This document shows positions 10,940 to 22,579 of a DNA stretch of 64,000 nt, piece by piece; the stretch's first letter is position 1, and every line of letters begins with the position of its first letter. The stretch is taken from positions 5,957,785-6,021,784 of the forward strand of contig NW_004624781.1 in assembly GCF_000247695.1 (NCBI RefSeq), in the 5' to 3' direction. This DNA comes from Heterocephalus glaber (Eukaryota; Chordata; Mammalia; Rodentia; Bathyergidae). The position numbers and the translations under genes were made by a program. The notes beneath the pieces were generated by a model. That model was not told the origin of the DNA, did no database searches, and worked only from the letters and a program-made list of their open reading frames with translations.

Positions 10940-11275
10940 AGAGAAGATCCAACACAGGAGTGAAGGACTTGAAATAGGTCACAGAATGGCTAAGCAATGG
11001 ATCAGAAATTGGCCTTCAGATCTTCTAATCCCAAGTTCACAGCCCCATGGGCCTCCTTTATTATAAACACACATGTATTATAAATCCACAAGTAAAGGTC
11101 TTCTGTATGTTTGACTATTTGGGTAGCCAAGGTAAGTAAGGGAAGGCTGAGATCCTCAGTACATCATAGAAACTTGAGGCTCCAAGAGGTTAAAGTGACC
11201 ACATGGCTGGAACCTTCATAAATTGGATGTAAAGTTGGGTTTAAGTGAATAGCAGGGGAAAAAATGAGATTGAAA
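10940..11275. other. No gene recognised
   Basis: Unique, moderately AT-rich sequence without a repeat or exon that I recognise. Confidence 0.4.
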
Positions 11276-11280
11276 ATAAA

Positions 11281-11393
11281 ACTGTAACCCCAGCACTTGG
11301 GAGGCTGAGGCAGGAGAATTGCTGTGAGTTTGAGTCTACCCTGGGCTACATAGTGAGTTCAAGGCCAATTAAATGACATAGCAAGACCCTGTC

Positions 11394-11394
<1 letters not shown>
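11281..11394 (+). mobile_element. B1 SINE, 5' truncated
   Basis: Starts at 'ctgtaaccccagcacttggg' and runs through 'gggctacatagtgagttcaa' to 'gcaagaccctgtct'. It carries the internal duplication in degenerate form. The tail has become an (AAAT)n repeat. Confidence 0.88.
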
Positions 11395-11436
<42 letters not shown>

Positions 11437-11450
11437 ACAAACAAACAAAC
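11394..11450 (+). repeat. (AAAT)n/(AAAC)n microsatellite
   Basis: About ten 'aaat' units passing into 'aaac' units, grown from the B1 tail. Confidence 0.95.
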
Positions 11451-11527
11451 TATAGCTCTTATAAGCTTTGGCTCTGACCAAGGTACTTAAATTTTAACCA
11501 TTGTCATCTATGCTAAGGGAAATTTTA

Positions 11528-11605
11528 TTTTTGGTACCAGGGATCAAACTTGGGACCTTGCGCTTTCAAGGCAGGCAGTGGAACCAGTGAGCTAAATCCC
11601 CAGCC
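11528..11605 (-). mobile_element. ID-like tRNA SINE
   Basis: Antisense copy from 'ttggtaccagggatcaaact' to 'gctaaatccccagcc'. Target duplication ctaagggaaatttt at 11513-11526 and 11606-11619. Confidence 0.93.
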
Positions 11606-11727
11606 CTAAGGGAAATTTTTTTTTAAATAAATCAATCTACTTTAATACTTTTATAAAAAAGCAAGAATCAAAAAGATCTTCTTAGCTAGATAGTGAGAAA
11701 ACCAAGGGTGTTAAAAACTAGTTCAAA

Positions 11728-11933
11728 CCAGGCATGGTGGTCATCCTTATAATCCCAGCATTCTGAGAGGCTGAGGCAGGAGGGTCTCAAGTTTGAGCCC
11801 AGCCTGGTCAATTTAGTGACTTAGTGAGACCCTGTCTCAAAAACTAAACTAAACTAAAATAAGAGGGCTGGAGATATAGCTCAGTGTAAAGGTCCTGGGT
11901 TCAGTCTCCAGAACCACAAAAACAAACAAAACC
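11728..11933 (+). mobile_element. B1-dID dimeric SINE
   Basis: B1 half ('caggcatggtggtcatcctt' to 'gagaccctgtctcaaaaact') joined by an A-rich linker to the tRNA half ('gggctggagatatagctcag' to 'ggttcagtctccag'). Target duplication ctagttcaaa / ctggttcaaa at 11718-11727 and 11934-11943. Confidence 0.92.
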
Positions 11934-12469
11934 CTGGTTCAAAGGAGAATTCAAAGAGCACAGTACACAGATGCTACTTCAGCCTACCTACAGTTACAAA
12001 TATGGCCAATATTCTCAGGGCAATAATCCTGTTCCAACAGGCAGCATCCATTTGAATCTCTGTATACAGGAACAGTCTGTATTCACATCAGTTTTCTATA
12101 ATTTGCAGAGTTATAAAATACCTCCAAGACATTAAAAGACACAGATAGCTAGAAAGGTGCACAATTCGAGACAGCCCTGATCTCTGTAAACATGTCCACA
12201 TTTTCCCTCGTATCGTGAAGTAGGAGTGATTTAAGGCTACTGTGAAGGTCGCAGAGAAGTCCTGTGTTATTGCCTGGCGTGAAGTAGCCAACAAAGGCCC
12301 TGTCTTCCCTGCTGAGGTCAAAGCCCTTCTGCTCTGGGATGGCTTCCCAACTGCCCATGACCTTTCCCATCCCCAAGAATGATTCAGAGGACAACTGGGC
12401 CTTGATGTCACCCAGACCCAGGATCTGGTCTTGGCTCCGCCACAACCTTCAGCTTCAGACCAATTTGTG

Positions 12470-12800
12470 TAATAGTTGAATGAACATGGACTGTGGAGCC
12501 AGAGAAAGGGATGTCCGAACCCCATTTGAACCCCAGTTCTCCTTCTGTGTGACTGCACATTAATTGTTCAACATCTCTGAGCCCACATTGCTCTTCTGTC
12601 AGATGAATAATGGGTTTTTTTGTTTTTTGGTACTGGGGATCGAACTCAGGACCTTGTGCTTGCCAGGCAGGCCTGGAGCCACTGAGCTAAATCCCCAGCC
12701 CCAAATAACTGTTTTTTGAGGAACCCTAAATGCTATGCTGAGTGGAGTTGGGTAACATATGCTACAGTGCTCAGCAAGCATCAGCCTCCATTCTCTGCTT
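12470..12800 (+). mobile_element. MIR SINE split by an ID element
   Basis: 'gaaccccatttgaaccccag', 'ctgtgtgactgcacatt', 'gttcaacatctctgagcc' and 'cagatgaataatggg' follow the MIR order. After the ID insertion it resumes with 'ggtaacatatgctacagtgctcagcaagc'. Confidence 0.7.
12615..12702 (-). mobile_element. ID-like tRNA SINE within MIR
   Basis: Antisense 'ttggtactggggatcgaact' to 'gctaaatccccagcccc', cutting the MIR between its core and 3' end. Confidence 0.88.
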
Positions 12801-12809
12801 TCCTGAACC

Positions 12810-14030
12810 CCTGGGGGCACTCTGGGGTTCCCCACACCCGACACCCCACCTCTGTCCCCTGCCCTGTGGCCAGCCCTCCACCCCTGCACTCAGGGAGTTT
12901 TAGTACTACCCTGGAGCTAAGCTAAGGACAGAGTGAAGGTCAGGCATGAGAAAGTCCTGGAGAGGAGGAATGGCGACGGGTGGGGGACGGAGGGCATAGG
13001 ACCCGGGCTCACTGCGCCAAAGCGCTGGGCCTGGCTTCTAGCCGGAGCTGATCCTTGCAGTGGGCACTGGAGATTCAGACTCATGGAGGTGCTCGGCAGA
13101 CACCAGAGGGCACGGGACAAAGACAGGGGCTGAGGAATGAGTGGGATGCTGTGAAGGTTGCCTGTGCTCACTTTGGCCAGGGGCGGGAGCCCAGACAATG
13201 ACGGGAGGGTTTGATGTTCCATGCTTTGAGTGATGCACAAAGGCATTTAGACTTCACTCTTCAGACAGACGGTGGGCTGCGGGGGAACAGGCTGGGGACT
13301 TGGGTCTCCTTACCAGCAGAAGGTCACCATGGAAACCGCACCTGGCCCGCTTGGGACCCTCCCTGGTGTCTGACACAGGGATTCCTAGTCACAAGCCAAT
13401 GTCACCGTGTGTGTCACTGCTGGCCGGCTGCTCTGCTCCTGACCCAGCCCCACCTCAGCTTCCCCACCTTTTCCTCTCACCTCAGGTTGACTGCCGCCCT
13501 GGTGCAGCTGGTGTGGCAGTGAGGAGCCGAGACTCTGGCCTCCGACTCCCAGCCCTGAACATCCGCCGCCACACCCCATGCACAGTTCAGCTACCTTCAC
13601 CTCTCCTGGCCCCAGTTCCTTATCTGCAAACTGCGGGTGTTGAGCCCTGTGTCTTGTGGGGCTCTGCACTGCGGGGCCTGCCTCACACGCAGTAAGCACC
13701 CTCCACCACTGCGACTGCACCCCAAAACCCAGCTCCAGCCTGAGCCACACAAGCAGAGGCAGGCTCTGGGTTCCACCTGCCTCGTGCCTGCCCCAGGCCC
13801 CTGGGCTCCTCCCTGAGCCTCAGGATTCGTCCCCTTGCTGTCTTCTTGTTGCTGGAGCAATTTTCTGTTGCCCAACTCTGCAGCCACAGATGCCACATCA
13901 GCCTGGACATCCCCTCCCTGCAGCTCCAGCTCCCGCGTCCCAGTGCTCTTCTCCTCCCCCTCCTCCTTGAATTCTCTGGTCACCTTTGTGACTTTTGGTT
14001 GGGGACACTCGTTTCTATGGCGCTGCTTGT
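12810..14030. other. No gene recognised; one CTCF-like site
   Basis: GC-rich unique DNA. At 13100-13113 'acaccagagggcac' fits the CTCF core at 13 of 14 positions. Frames at 13300-13695 (plus) and 13597-13983 (minus) overlap antisense and show no domain. Confidence 0.35.
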
Positions 14031-14034
14031 CAGG

Positions 14035-14430
14035 AATTTCCTAGGGGTGCTGTGACAAAGGACCACAAACTTAGTGGCTTGAACACAACAGAAATGTACC
14101 CCCTCGCATTTCTGGAGACCAGAAGTCTGAACTCAAGATGTTACGAGGCCACACTGACTCCAAACGCTCTACGGAAGGACTTTTTCTTGCCTCTTCCAGC
14201 TTCCGGTGGCCCTGGGCCCATTCCTTGGCTTATGGGAGCATAACAGCAATCTGCCTCCATCTTCCCGTAATCTGTGGCCTATCTCTGCATCCCTGCGTCC
14301 TTTCTGTCTCTTACAAGGACAGGCTTACTGCACTCTGCACCCACCCTCACCCAGTAAGATCACACCTCACTCCCTAATTACATCTGCAAAGACTTCATTT
14401 CCAAGTAAAGCCACTTCCTGAGGCCCCTGG
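14035..14430 (-). mobile_element. MLT1-type LTR
   Basis: Antisense LTR with 'ggggtgctgtgacaaaggac', 'cacaaacttagtggcttgaa', 'ggagaccagaagtctgaact', then 'taattacatctgcaaagact' and 'catttccaagtaaagccac', in the order of MLT1 elements. Diverged solo copy. Confidence 0.8.
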
Positions 14431-14439
14431 TAGACGCCA

Positions 14440-14870
14440 TGCCACCCACTACAATAACAGACTGAACAGCAAGACCCTACCTACCTCTCCTTGATGGTCC
14501 ATGCCGAAAGCTGAAGACAGAGTGGCTGTCCCCACACAGGCACCAGGGCCCAGCTGTCCCCTCCGAGGCACCCCCGCCTCTCAGACCCGGTGTTCACCTG
14601 GCTCCTGGCAGTCCAAGTTGCTCTGGGAGCCTCAGTTGCTGCTGGACCCTCCCAAGCCTCCCACCTACACACCGCGGGCAGGGGCCCTCCATCAAAGCAC
14701 ACACTGTAAATAAAGCCATTTCCGTTTAGGAACTGGTGACAGAGAAAGAAGGCAACAGGAAAAGAATTCAACAAATAAAGGCAAAATCTTCACCATCCAC
14801 AAAACAATACACAAAAACCAGGGCATTCCTCCGGTCCATCAATAAATAACCCATGCCACAAAAATAATGC
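14440..14870. other. No gene recognised
   Basis: Unique sequence between an LTR and an AT-rich block. Nothing supportable. Confidence 0.35.
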
Positions 14871-14879
14871 ATGAGACAG

Positions 14880-15270
14880 CTTGTGTAATGGTAGCATGTG
14901 AAAGACTAGGAACTTTCTAAAATTAATTTTCTTCATTTTGGTTTATTAAAATTGCACTCATCTATCTCCCCTGTTAAATATTTTATTTTTTCATATTAAT
15001 GGTTGCAATTTCAGCTTGTGCCTGTTTCTGTCATTAACACTGTACAAACTTAATATCATTAGTAGTTTTTCCCTTAATTATGTGACTAGAAAAGAAAAAC
15101 ATCAAAGTTTCCGTGAAATTGGAATAGTATATCTAAATTGCCTCATGTTTATTTTAACATTAACAGTAAATGAAGCTAATGGGCTTTTATATTATTAAAA
15201 GCACTCATTTGTGTCCTGCCTGTTCTAATATATAACAAAGCTTTAAAAGATGTTAAATAATTAGTTATTT
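14880..15270. promoter_or_regulatory. Putative conserved noncoding element, AT-rich
   Basis: Repeat-free AT-rich block packed with homeodomain-type cores: 'aaaattaattttc', 'gtttattaaaattgc', 'cttaattatgtg', 'aaataattagttatttaat'. Its composition contrasts with the GC-rich flanks. It contains no gene-like open frame longer than about 60 codons. An enhancer is a reasonable guess. Confidence 0.4.
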
Positions 15271-15394
15271 AATAGGGATGGGTGGAATGGGTCAAACAGA
15301 AGGAAAAGTGGAGGGTAACCAAAGTGTACAATTGAGGGGGTCCAGGCCCTCCAGAGCTTTCAGGTGGGACTCCCTCTCCCCCTGGCTGCTGGCC

Positions 15395-15560
15395 TGCTGG
15401 TAGTGTGATAGCTCCAATTTATAATGACCCTGCGGCAGAAAAGCAACAAAATCTATTGCGGCCCCACAGAGGACACACACGTGTGTTGGGGGGGATAATG
15501 TTTGCAATTATTTCTGAGCAACATCCATTCATAATTCAATACCTGTGCACAGCGCTTGGC
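15395..15560. promoter_or_regulatory. Putative conserved noncoding element
   Basis: Short repeat-free stretch with 'ccaatttataatgaccctgc' and 'tttgcaattatttctgagca' cores, near the AT-rich block just upstream. Confidence 0.28.
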
Positions 15561-15569
15561 TTCCTGCAG

Positions 15570-16865
15570 CAGCACAGGGCATGCGGGGCTGGGCTCTGGC
15601 GGCCCTGTGTAGAGCGAAGCCTTCACCACTGTGGCTGCGGCTGAGCCAGAGCCTCCTCGCCTCCTTGCAGGGGTCTGTGTGGCTCTGGAGGACACCAGGG
15701 AGTGGAGGCATTGGTCTCAGGAGCACAGGGGGCCCTAGGAAGACCTGCTGGCTGACACGGCGTGAAGAGGCACCAGAAGCGGTCACTCAAGACACTTGGC
15801 ATGACTCCCGGTGGTTGCGACTGTCAAGCCAAGCTCCTTGCTTGACATACGAGGCGCTGCCTGTGGGACCCTCGCTCCTGTTCTTCCTAACGCCCTCCTT
15901 CGCTCCCACCGTGCGGGACCCTGCACTGTGCTGCTATGCCTGGCACAGGCCAGCTGCCAAACCCCCTCGCCTGCACCGCTGCTGCTGTCCCTCCCTGAAA
16001 TCACTCTGTCCTTCTTTCTGTCTAAATTCCCAAGCCCCTCCTGGGCCGTCTGCTGCTGACTCCCTGACTCGGGGGGTCTCAAGCTTGGCCACGTGGCAGA
16101 GCCGGGGAGAGGGCTTAGAACGGTACCCGAGGGTTTAATTCTGAGATCTGGGTCAGGGCTGGCCATGTGCATGACACCAGCAGTGTGGGGACCACACTTA
16201 GAGACCTACCAGACACACCCAGTCACCCCATGGCACAGGGCACTGCGCTCAGGTGGGCTTTAGAAGTTCTGGGACACCGTCATGTGGCCAACTCTCCTCT
16301 CCTCAAATAGACTTCAAGTTCCTGGAGGGCAGGGGCTCTGGGCTATTTCTTCATTGTCTTTGAAACATGCCCAGCTCAAGGATGGCACCCGAGCCACGGC
16401 CTCAAGGGAGCTGATTGGCTGGTCCCATGGCAGTTCATTCAGTGGTTGGAGAAATCTCCACTTTACAGGTGAGGAAGTTAGGAGATGAAGTAAGTTGCTG
16501 GAGGTCATAGATCATAAGTTACAGATTTATCTCCAGAGCCTCCGCTGATGCTTCTGAATTGAGTCATTTTAATCACAAAGGCTGGGAGCTCAGGCTCCTG
16601 GCTTAGGAGACTGCTGAGCACAGAGTTTGGGCTCCCGGAGAGTTTTATTGAATAAGGGGAGAAATAGAGATCATTTCCCCACCATGGACTTGGGGAGCCT
16701 TTATTTTGGGGAAGAATACACAGGATAAACAAGCTGCCTCTCTCCTTCTTCTTCCCCTCTGATCAATGCCTGCATTCCATCGCCCTGATCTGAGTCTCAG
16801 AGTCCTCGCTGCACCCAGGAGTTGCCATGCCTATGGGAAGAGGAGACCCATCTGCCACTGTTCAT
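15570..16865. other. No gene recognised
   Basis: Unique sequence. The 197-codon plus-strand frame at 15545-16138 and the 129-codon minus frame at 15783-16172 overlap and show no domain. 16500-16730 is less repetitive and could include further regulatory DNA. Confidence 0.35.
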
Positions 16866-16869
16866 AGCC

Positions 16870-16945
16870 TGGTTAACTTCTCCTACGCGAGAAAACTGAG
16901 GTTCAGAAAGAAAATTCAATTTGGCCACACAGCAAGTTAGTGATA
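16870..16945 (-). mobile_element. MIR-like fragment
   Basis: 'gaaaactgaggttcagaaag' followed by 'ggccacacagcaagttagtg' matches the antisense MIR core. Confidence 0.5.
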
Positions 16946-16947
16946 TG

Positions 16948-17575
16948 TGTCAGCTATCTCTCACTGTGTAACAAATTGTCCCAAAACTCAGCAGCGAATG
17001 ACAAACACTTATTAACTCGGAATTTCTGTGGAACAAGAATTTGGGAGCATCTCAGCTGGATGGTTCTGGCTCAGTCTCTCATGGGGTTGCAACCAGGATC
17101 TTGGCAGGCACTGTGGCCATCAGGGCTTGCCTGGAGTTGGACTCTGGGTCCACAGAGTTCACTCCCAGGTGGTAGGCTAGAAGCCTCAGCTCCTCACCCC
17201 ATGAGCCCTCCATAGGCTGATGGGTAACATACATGGCTTCCCCCAAAGCCAAAGATCCAAGAAAAACAACGAGGAAGTCATGGTGCCTTTTATGGCCTAA
17301 TCTCCAAAATCACACATCATCACTTCTGCTTTATTCTGTTTGTAAGAAAGGACTCATGGGGTGGGCGCGGTGGCACATGCCTGTAATCCCAGCACTAGAG
17401 GCTGAAGCAGGAGGATCTTCAAAGCCAACCTGATCTACATAACCAAACCCTATCTCCTCCACCACCAAAAAAACCAGACTCATCACATCTAGTCCCCATC
17501 CAAGGAGGAATTAAATTCTATCTACTGAAGGAAGAAAGAAAGAGCAAAGAATGTAGGACCCCACATTATGAAGGA
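16948..17575 (-). mobile_element. MLT1-like LTR interrupted by B1
   Basis: Antisense order 'ctctcactgtgtaacaaatt', 'aggatcttggcaggcactgt', 'aagatccaagaaaaacaacg', 'gccttttatggcctaat', 'cacatcatcacttctgc' resembles an MLT/MaLR-type LTR. After the B1 insertion it resumes with 'tctagtccccatccaagga'. The subfamily cannot be named. Confidence 0.6.
17357..17473 (+). mobile_element. B1 SINE
   Basis: 'tgggcgcggtggcacatgcc' to 'ccaaaccctatctcc' plus a mixed A/C tail. Imperfect flanking repeat ggactcat / agactcat. Confidence 0.88.
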
Positions 17576-17579
17576 GGGT

Positions 17580-18155
17580 CTAGAGCTCAGAATGCCCAAT
17601 TTGTTTTTCAGGTATGTAATAAATCATACAAATATTGTCAGTGCTCCATTTCTATGGCCTTCTCCTCCATGGAGTCAACCAAGTACAGATTGAAAATAAT
17701 TAAAACAATGCATCTGTACTGAACACATACAGATATTTTTTCTTGCCATTATTCCCTAAATAATACCATATAAGAGCTATTTACCCAGAATTCACATCAT
17801 ATTTGGGGTTACATATAATCTGGAAGTGGTTTAAAGCCTAAGGGAGGATGTGGGCAGGTTCTATGCATGTCCCACCACATTACATAAGGGACCGGAGTGA
17901 CCATGGGTTGTTCTAGGGGTCCTGGGGCAGAACATCCATAGATACGCAGGGGTGACTGCGAATATTCATATTCACATAACTAGTATAAAGCAAGCTGTAA
18001 AGCCAACAGCTGCACAATCACCACCCAGGTGACAGGATCTAGGACTAGATCTAGAAGTAGATTACTAGATCCAGCAGGACCCCACATTCCTGCATTCCTC
18101 TTGAGGATTGCAATTTCTTTTCCCAAAACATGCACCCATTATTTTGGCTTCTGTG
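17580..18155. other. Diverged AT-rich sequence
   Basis: Probably old transposon debris. 17910-17990 ('ggtcctggggcagaacatcc', 'agatacgcaggggtgact') vaguely resembles a Tigger-type DNA element, but too little is left to be sure. Confidence 0.35.
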
Positions 18156-18160
18156 ATTTT

Positions 18161-18251
18161 TTGGGGGGGGGAGGAGGTACTGGGGATCGAACTCGGGACC
18201 TTGCACTTGCAAGGCAGGCGGTGGAACCACTGAGCTAAATCCCTGGCCCTC
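18161..18251 (-). mobile_element. ID-like tRNA SINE
   Basis: Antisense 'ggtactggggatcgaactcg' to 'gctaaatccctggccc'. Perfect 15-bp target duplication ggcttctgtgatttt at 18146-18160 and 18252-18266. Confidence 0.95.
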
Positions 18252-18339
18252 GGCTTCTGTGATTTTAATTTTCATGGTGGAACAGTAATCAACAGAGTTG
18301 AGATATTCCTGTTTCTTGAACACCATGTAAATGGAATTA

Positions 18340-18480
18340 CAGCAAGTCCCCGACTTACGAACATTCGAGTTGTGAACTTTCACAGGTGTACCGTATAAGA
18401 CTCACTTTGTTGCCTTACGAACAAATCTGACTTATGAACAGTTCTCCCAGAATGGAGCTAGTTCGTTACTTGGGGACTTA
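18340..18480. mobile_element. TA-flanked inverted-repeat DNA element
   Basis: Begins 'ta-cagcaagtccccgacttacgaa' and ends with the inverted counterpart '...gttcgttacttggggactta'. Short nonautonomous TcMar/Tigger-like element (MITE). The right end lacks the last few bases. Two relatives lie at 30065 and 43964. Confidence 0.7.
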
Positions 18481-18784
18481 ATGTATACTGTAACATTTCT
18501 CTGCTGTCTTGCTTTTTACACTCTTTATTATGTGTGTTTCATCCATGGTTTTGTGTGTAGCTGTTTTATTCATTTTCATTATTGCATAGCACTCCTTTAT
18601 CTCTACCAAGTCTTGTTGCTTAAAGACTAGTTTTAGATTTATTTAGCAATATCAGATGTTTTCAGCAATTATTTACACGTTATGACTTTTTCCATCCATT
18701 TAGATGTATCTCGTGCTTTAAATTTTTTTTAGTATTTTTAAATCTGGTCTGATAAGGTGGGTTGTTTTGTTCTGGGGGTTTAGT

Positions 18785-18920
18785 TTTTTTGAGACAGGGT
18801 CTCATTAAATAGTTTAGACAACTTTGAACTATGTAGCCCAGGCTGGCCTTGAACTCAGGATGATCCTCCTGCCTCAGCTTCCCAAGTACTGGGATTACAG
18901 GTGTGCACCACTACACCCAG
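18785..18920 (-). mobile_element. B1 SINE
   Basis: Antisense B1 with internal duplication, 'gagacagggtctcattaaat' to 'gtgtgcaccactacaccca'. Confidence 0.9.
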
Positions 18921-19197
18921 TTTAGTATAAATTTTTTAACTAGACATTTACTCCACCTGTATTTAATGTAGCTCCCAGTATATTTATATTTATTTCTATG
19001 GCATATTTTGTGGTTTCTGTATACCTCACATTTTCTATGTTTTTTTGCTCTCATCTCTTGCCTTGCTTGATTAGTGGAATATTTTTTGACCAGTTAGTTT
19101 GAAAGGTATATTCTCTGTTTATATTCTTTTAATAGTTAACCTAGAAATTACAACTTATGTTTTCAAAACTAATCAATAGCTAAAGTGAATCAATACC

Positions 19198-19295
19198 AGG
19201 GCCAGAGATTTAGCTCAGTGGTTCCATGCCTGCTTCGAAAGCACAAGGTCCTGAGTTCGATCCCTGGTACCAAAAAAAAGAAAAGAAAAGAAATA
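19198..19295 (+). mobile_element. ID-like tRNA SINE
   Basis: 'gggccagagatttagctcag' to 'gttcgatccctggtacc' and an (A4G)n tail. Target duplication aaagtgaatcaa / aaagtgaatcga brackets it. Confidence 0.92.
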
Positions 19296-20204
19296 AAAGT
19301 GAATCGAAACATTTACTTTCCTTCTGGACTATATAAGGGACTTAGAGCATTTTAAATCCATTTAACCCTGACTGTGTGTTGGTGTTTTTATATTCAAAAT
19401 GTATCTTTTAGTTACCTTTAGTGAGACATTTCTGGTGGCAATTTCTTATTCTCTTTTATTTGAAAACCTTAATTTTCTTCATTATTGAAAGACAGTTTCA
19501 CTGGCTGCAGAATTCTGGGTTGGCATCTATCTTTCTTCAGCACATGCTAAAATACTCTATATCATCCAGCACCCATAGTGGCTGGGAAAGCCAGCTGCTA
19601 ACCCACCTGTTTAGAGTAACTGTCTTCTAGTTTTTCCCCTTCTCTAGCAGCTTTAAAAATCTTTTCTTTGGTGTCTCCAGTTTCACTCTGATGAAGCTAC
19701 ATGTGAATTTCCTATATTTAACCTTTATATTATTTGTTGATCTTAAAACCATGGTGTCTTTCTTCAAGTTTAGAAATTCTTAAATATTACTTCCTGAATT
19801 ATTGTCTCTGCCTCATTCTTCTTCATCTGGAATTCAAATTTGATGTATATCACATCCTTTTTATCTCATGTCTTCTAACTTTTATGTTCCCCATCTCTTC
19901 TTTCCTTGCTGTAGTCATCTAATTCACTGATTCTCTCTTCAGCTGTGTCTAATCTGCTATTACATGCATCAGTGGAGTGTTATTACGGTTTTTGTCTCTA
20001 GGTATAATCTTTCCTTCTCTGTGAAGTCTCTCCCTTTCTAAAAACATTTTCTTGTTCCCTGCAGATGTTATGAAAAAATGTCTTTTTCTTCCTTTCAGAG
20101 AGTAAGTGTCCCTGCTTCATGTTCTGCATCTGATATTCTAATAGGTCCTCTGTTAGGAGGGAAGATCCTCCTTAAATAACCCATCTTTACTGAGTGCTAG
20201 GTTT

Positions 20205-21600
20205 TATCTTTTCTCCCCCAAAGCCCCAGTAATGTAAAAAACACCCACAGGGCACCAGGAGCTACAATGCTGCCAGGGTTCTTCCTTTTATTTGACTGTT
20301 GGCCTGGTAGCTTGTCACTCATAGCTCTTTAACGCCTTTAAGAAGATGTTTTCATTTATTCCGCATTTCCAATTGTTTCCACCATTAGGGTTGACCTAAG
20401 TAACCCAACCTGCAATGCTCCTGGAAACAGAAGCTGGCTCTATGCTTTGCTCAGAACCCTAGACTAGTGTACTTTCTCCACAGAAGAAACTAAAACACGA
20501 GGTGGCAGGGTTCGGTCCATAATGGTGCAGGTAGGGGCAGTGGCTGCTGGCAAAGCTGCTGAGGAGGGCAGGGCTCTTGCTCGCTGCCGTCCACCTGAGG
20601 AATTCACTGGTCCGTGCTTTGCAGGGGAGTGGTCTGGACTCTGCTGGCTGCCCTCTGGGTGGCCTGGCCTCTGCCCTTGGCTTGGTGGTGCCTGTCCCCG
20701 CTCCTCCTCCCGGTCCTGTCCCTACCCTGTACTCTGCCTGGCTCTGTGACTCCATCTGCAGCTAGATTTCTGCCATGTGCACGGCCCTGGGCTCTCAGCA
20801 CCTTGCCTTTAGCACTGAGGGACTCCCCAGAGCTGCCACTGGCATCTCTTCTCATTGTCCCCAAAGACTCTGGAGCCTCGGAGCATCCTTCCCAGATTGT
20901 GGGAGCCTCCGAGGGGGTGGCTGAAGTCTCATTCTTCTCTGCTCTTGGGGGCCTGGCTTTGAGCACCGTGTCCCTGAGCATTGGCAGCATTTGCAGGAGG
21001 CACCGGAAAGAAGCTGAAGAAAACTGCAATGAGTCACAGCAGCCAAACTAAGAGTGAGCTGTGGAGACTGAGGTGGAGTTGGCACCCTGACCCTATTACT
21101 CGTGAAGTCATTCGAGTTGGCTCCTGGCAGCCACTGGGGAATACTGAAAGGGACCAAGGCAGATTGCTGCTTCCCTAAGGGAGCTTCAGGGGTAGAGAGG
21201 CTGGGAGACACTCACAGCTGTGGTCAGGGAAAACTCGGGGAATTATAGGGGCTGCGCTGCCCAAATCAGAGTTCCCCATCTGTAAACTGGGGGCACCGCT
21301 GCCCACCTCAGAGGGCAGGCGGGATGGCCCAGTAAACAATGAAAAGTTCCTCACGTGGAGATGGGTGTGTGAAATGTTTTCCAAACTGAGAACTGAGTCA
21401 TAAAGTGGGTTACAATCTAGTGGGTCATAAAATTTTTTAAAAGGAAATAGAATACAACAAAAATACAATTATAAGACACTACAATAAAGGTATTGTTGGT
21501 GAAACTTCCTCTGTAGTTAATGTGTATGTGAGTACACTGGGTAATATGGGAGAAATTGTCTGTGTTTTATAGAGTCATGTTCAAAGGACTGTGAAGGCCA
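20205..21600. other. No gene recognised
   Basis: Unique DNA. A plus-strand frame of 145 codons at 20614-21051 starts with a hydrophobic run, and a minus-strand frame of 141 codons overlaps it. Neither has a recognised domain, and I would not call them genes. 21360-21500 may be an unidentified ancient repeat. Confidence 0.35.
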
Positions 21601-21619
21601 CTGACCTTCCAGGTGGTAA

Positions 21620-21745
21620 GGGACAGGGCTCTGGAGTAACACAGATCTAGCGAGAACACCAACTCCACCACTTATGACAGCTGTGACACACACTTCCCTT
21701 CCCCTCTGAGCCTCCCAGCTGCCATGAAGATTGATGAACCAGGGC
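21620..21745 (+). mobile_element. MIR SINE fragment
   Basis: 'gggctctggagtaacacaga', 'ccaccacttatgacagctgt' and 'ccctctgagcctcccagctg' follow the MIR sense order. Confidence 0.6.
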
Positions 21746-21846
21746 TTGGGACTGAGTCCCCCAAAGTAGCCCTGGGACATTCGAGGGTCTCAAAGCATCA
21801 GAACTTGTTTGTGTTATCTTGCTTCTGTTATGTACAAGAACCCCGA

Positions 21847-22200
21847 GTGTGTCAGTTAGCTTTCCATCACTGTGTCAGCAACTTAAGGGAGGAAAGGGTT
21901 ATTTGGGCTCATGGTTTCAGAGGGTTCAATCCATGGCTGCCTGGCCAGTGGCTTTGGGCCTGTGGTGAGGAAGGATGTCATGGCAGGAGCATGTGGCAGA
22001 GGCCACTGCTCTACTCATGGCATCTGGGCAGCAAAGAGAGAGAAAAGCAGGATCCTTCCTGATATCCCCTCAGGCCATACCCCTAGTGACCTCACTTCCT
22101 CCCACTCTTAAAGAGTCCACCACCTCCCAGTAACATCACAGGCTGATGACTAACCTTTCAACACATGGCCCCTGGGACATGTTCTAGACTCAAACTGAAA
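21847..22200 (-). mobile_element. ERVL-MaLR-like LTR
   Basis: 'tgtgtcagttagctttccat', 'gggttatttgggctcatggt', 'ctagtgacctcacttcctcc', 'agtccaccacctcccag' and a terminal 'ggacatgttctagactcaa' give the antisense MaLR LTR order. Solo copy, no coding part. Confidence 0.72.
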
Positions 22201-22267
22201 CATCAAGTAAGGTTTGACTGTCTCCAATTTAAACCTGACAGGAAAACAGGAAGGTGTATTGCCACTG

Positions 22268-22421
22268 ATTTTTTTTTCTTTTTTAAAATTTGAGACAGGA
22301 TCTCATTATGAAGTCCAGGCTGGCCTTGAACTCACTACATACCCTCAAACTCACAGTGGTCTTCCTGCCTCAGCCTTCCACCTGAGTTCTGGGACCACAG
22401 GCATGCACTACCATGGCCAGC
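22268..22421 (-). mobile_element. B1 SINE
   Basis: Antisense B1 with internal duplication: 'gagacaggatctcattatga', 'aggctggccttgaactcact', 'caggcatgcactaccatgg'. Confidence 0.9.
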
Positions 22422-22479
22422 TGCTGTTGCTGTTCTTTTTATATCGGTAACTGTCATGCTTAGGCATCTGTGCACCAGA

Positions 22480-22575
22480 GTAAGCTCACTTAATCTTCAC
22501 AGCAGCTGTGTGTGGTAAAGTCTCTCATTGCTTCCATCTCACAGTTAAGGAAACTGAGGTAATGGTGATGGGAGG
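22480..22575 (-). mobile_element. MIR-like fragment
   Basis: 'cttaatcttcacagcagctg' and 'cagttaaggaaactgaggta' match the antisense MIR/MIR3 3' part. Confidence 0.6.
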
Positions 22576-22579
22576 TTGA

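Larger units (their letters stand above)
18485..20200 (-). mobile_element. Decayed antisense L1
   Basis: AT-rich block with antisense L1 features: 'attattgcatagcactcctttat' near 18580 and, further on, 'gttctgcatctgatattct' and 'tcactgattctctcttcagc', typical of reverse-strand old L1. It is broken by SINEs at 18785 and 19198. No intact reading frame remains. Confidence 0.55.

Noticed and set aside
20614..21051. 145-codon frame with a hydrophobic N-terminus
   Set aside because: An antisense frame of 141 codons overlaps it, there is no family match, and the hydrophobic run comes from CTG-rich sequence.
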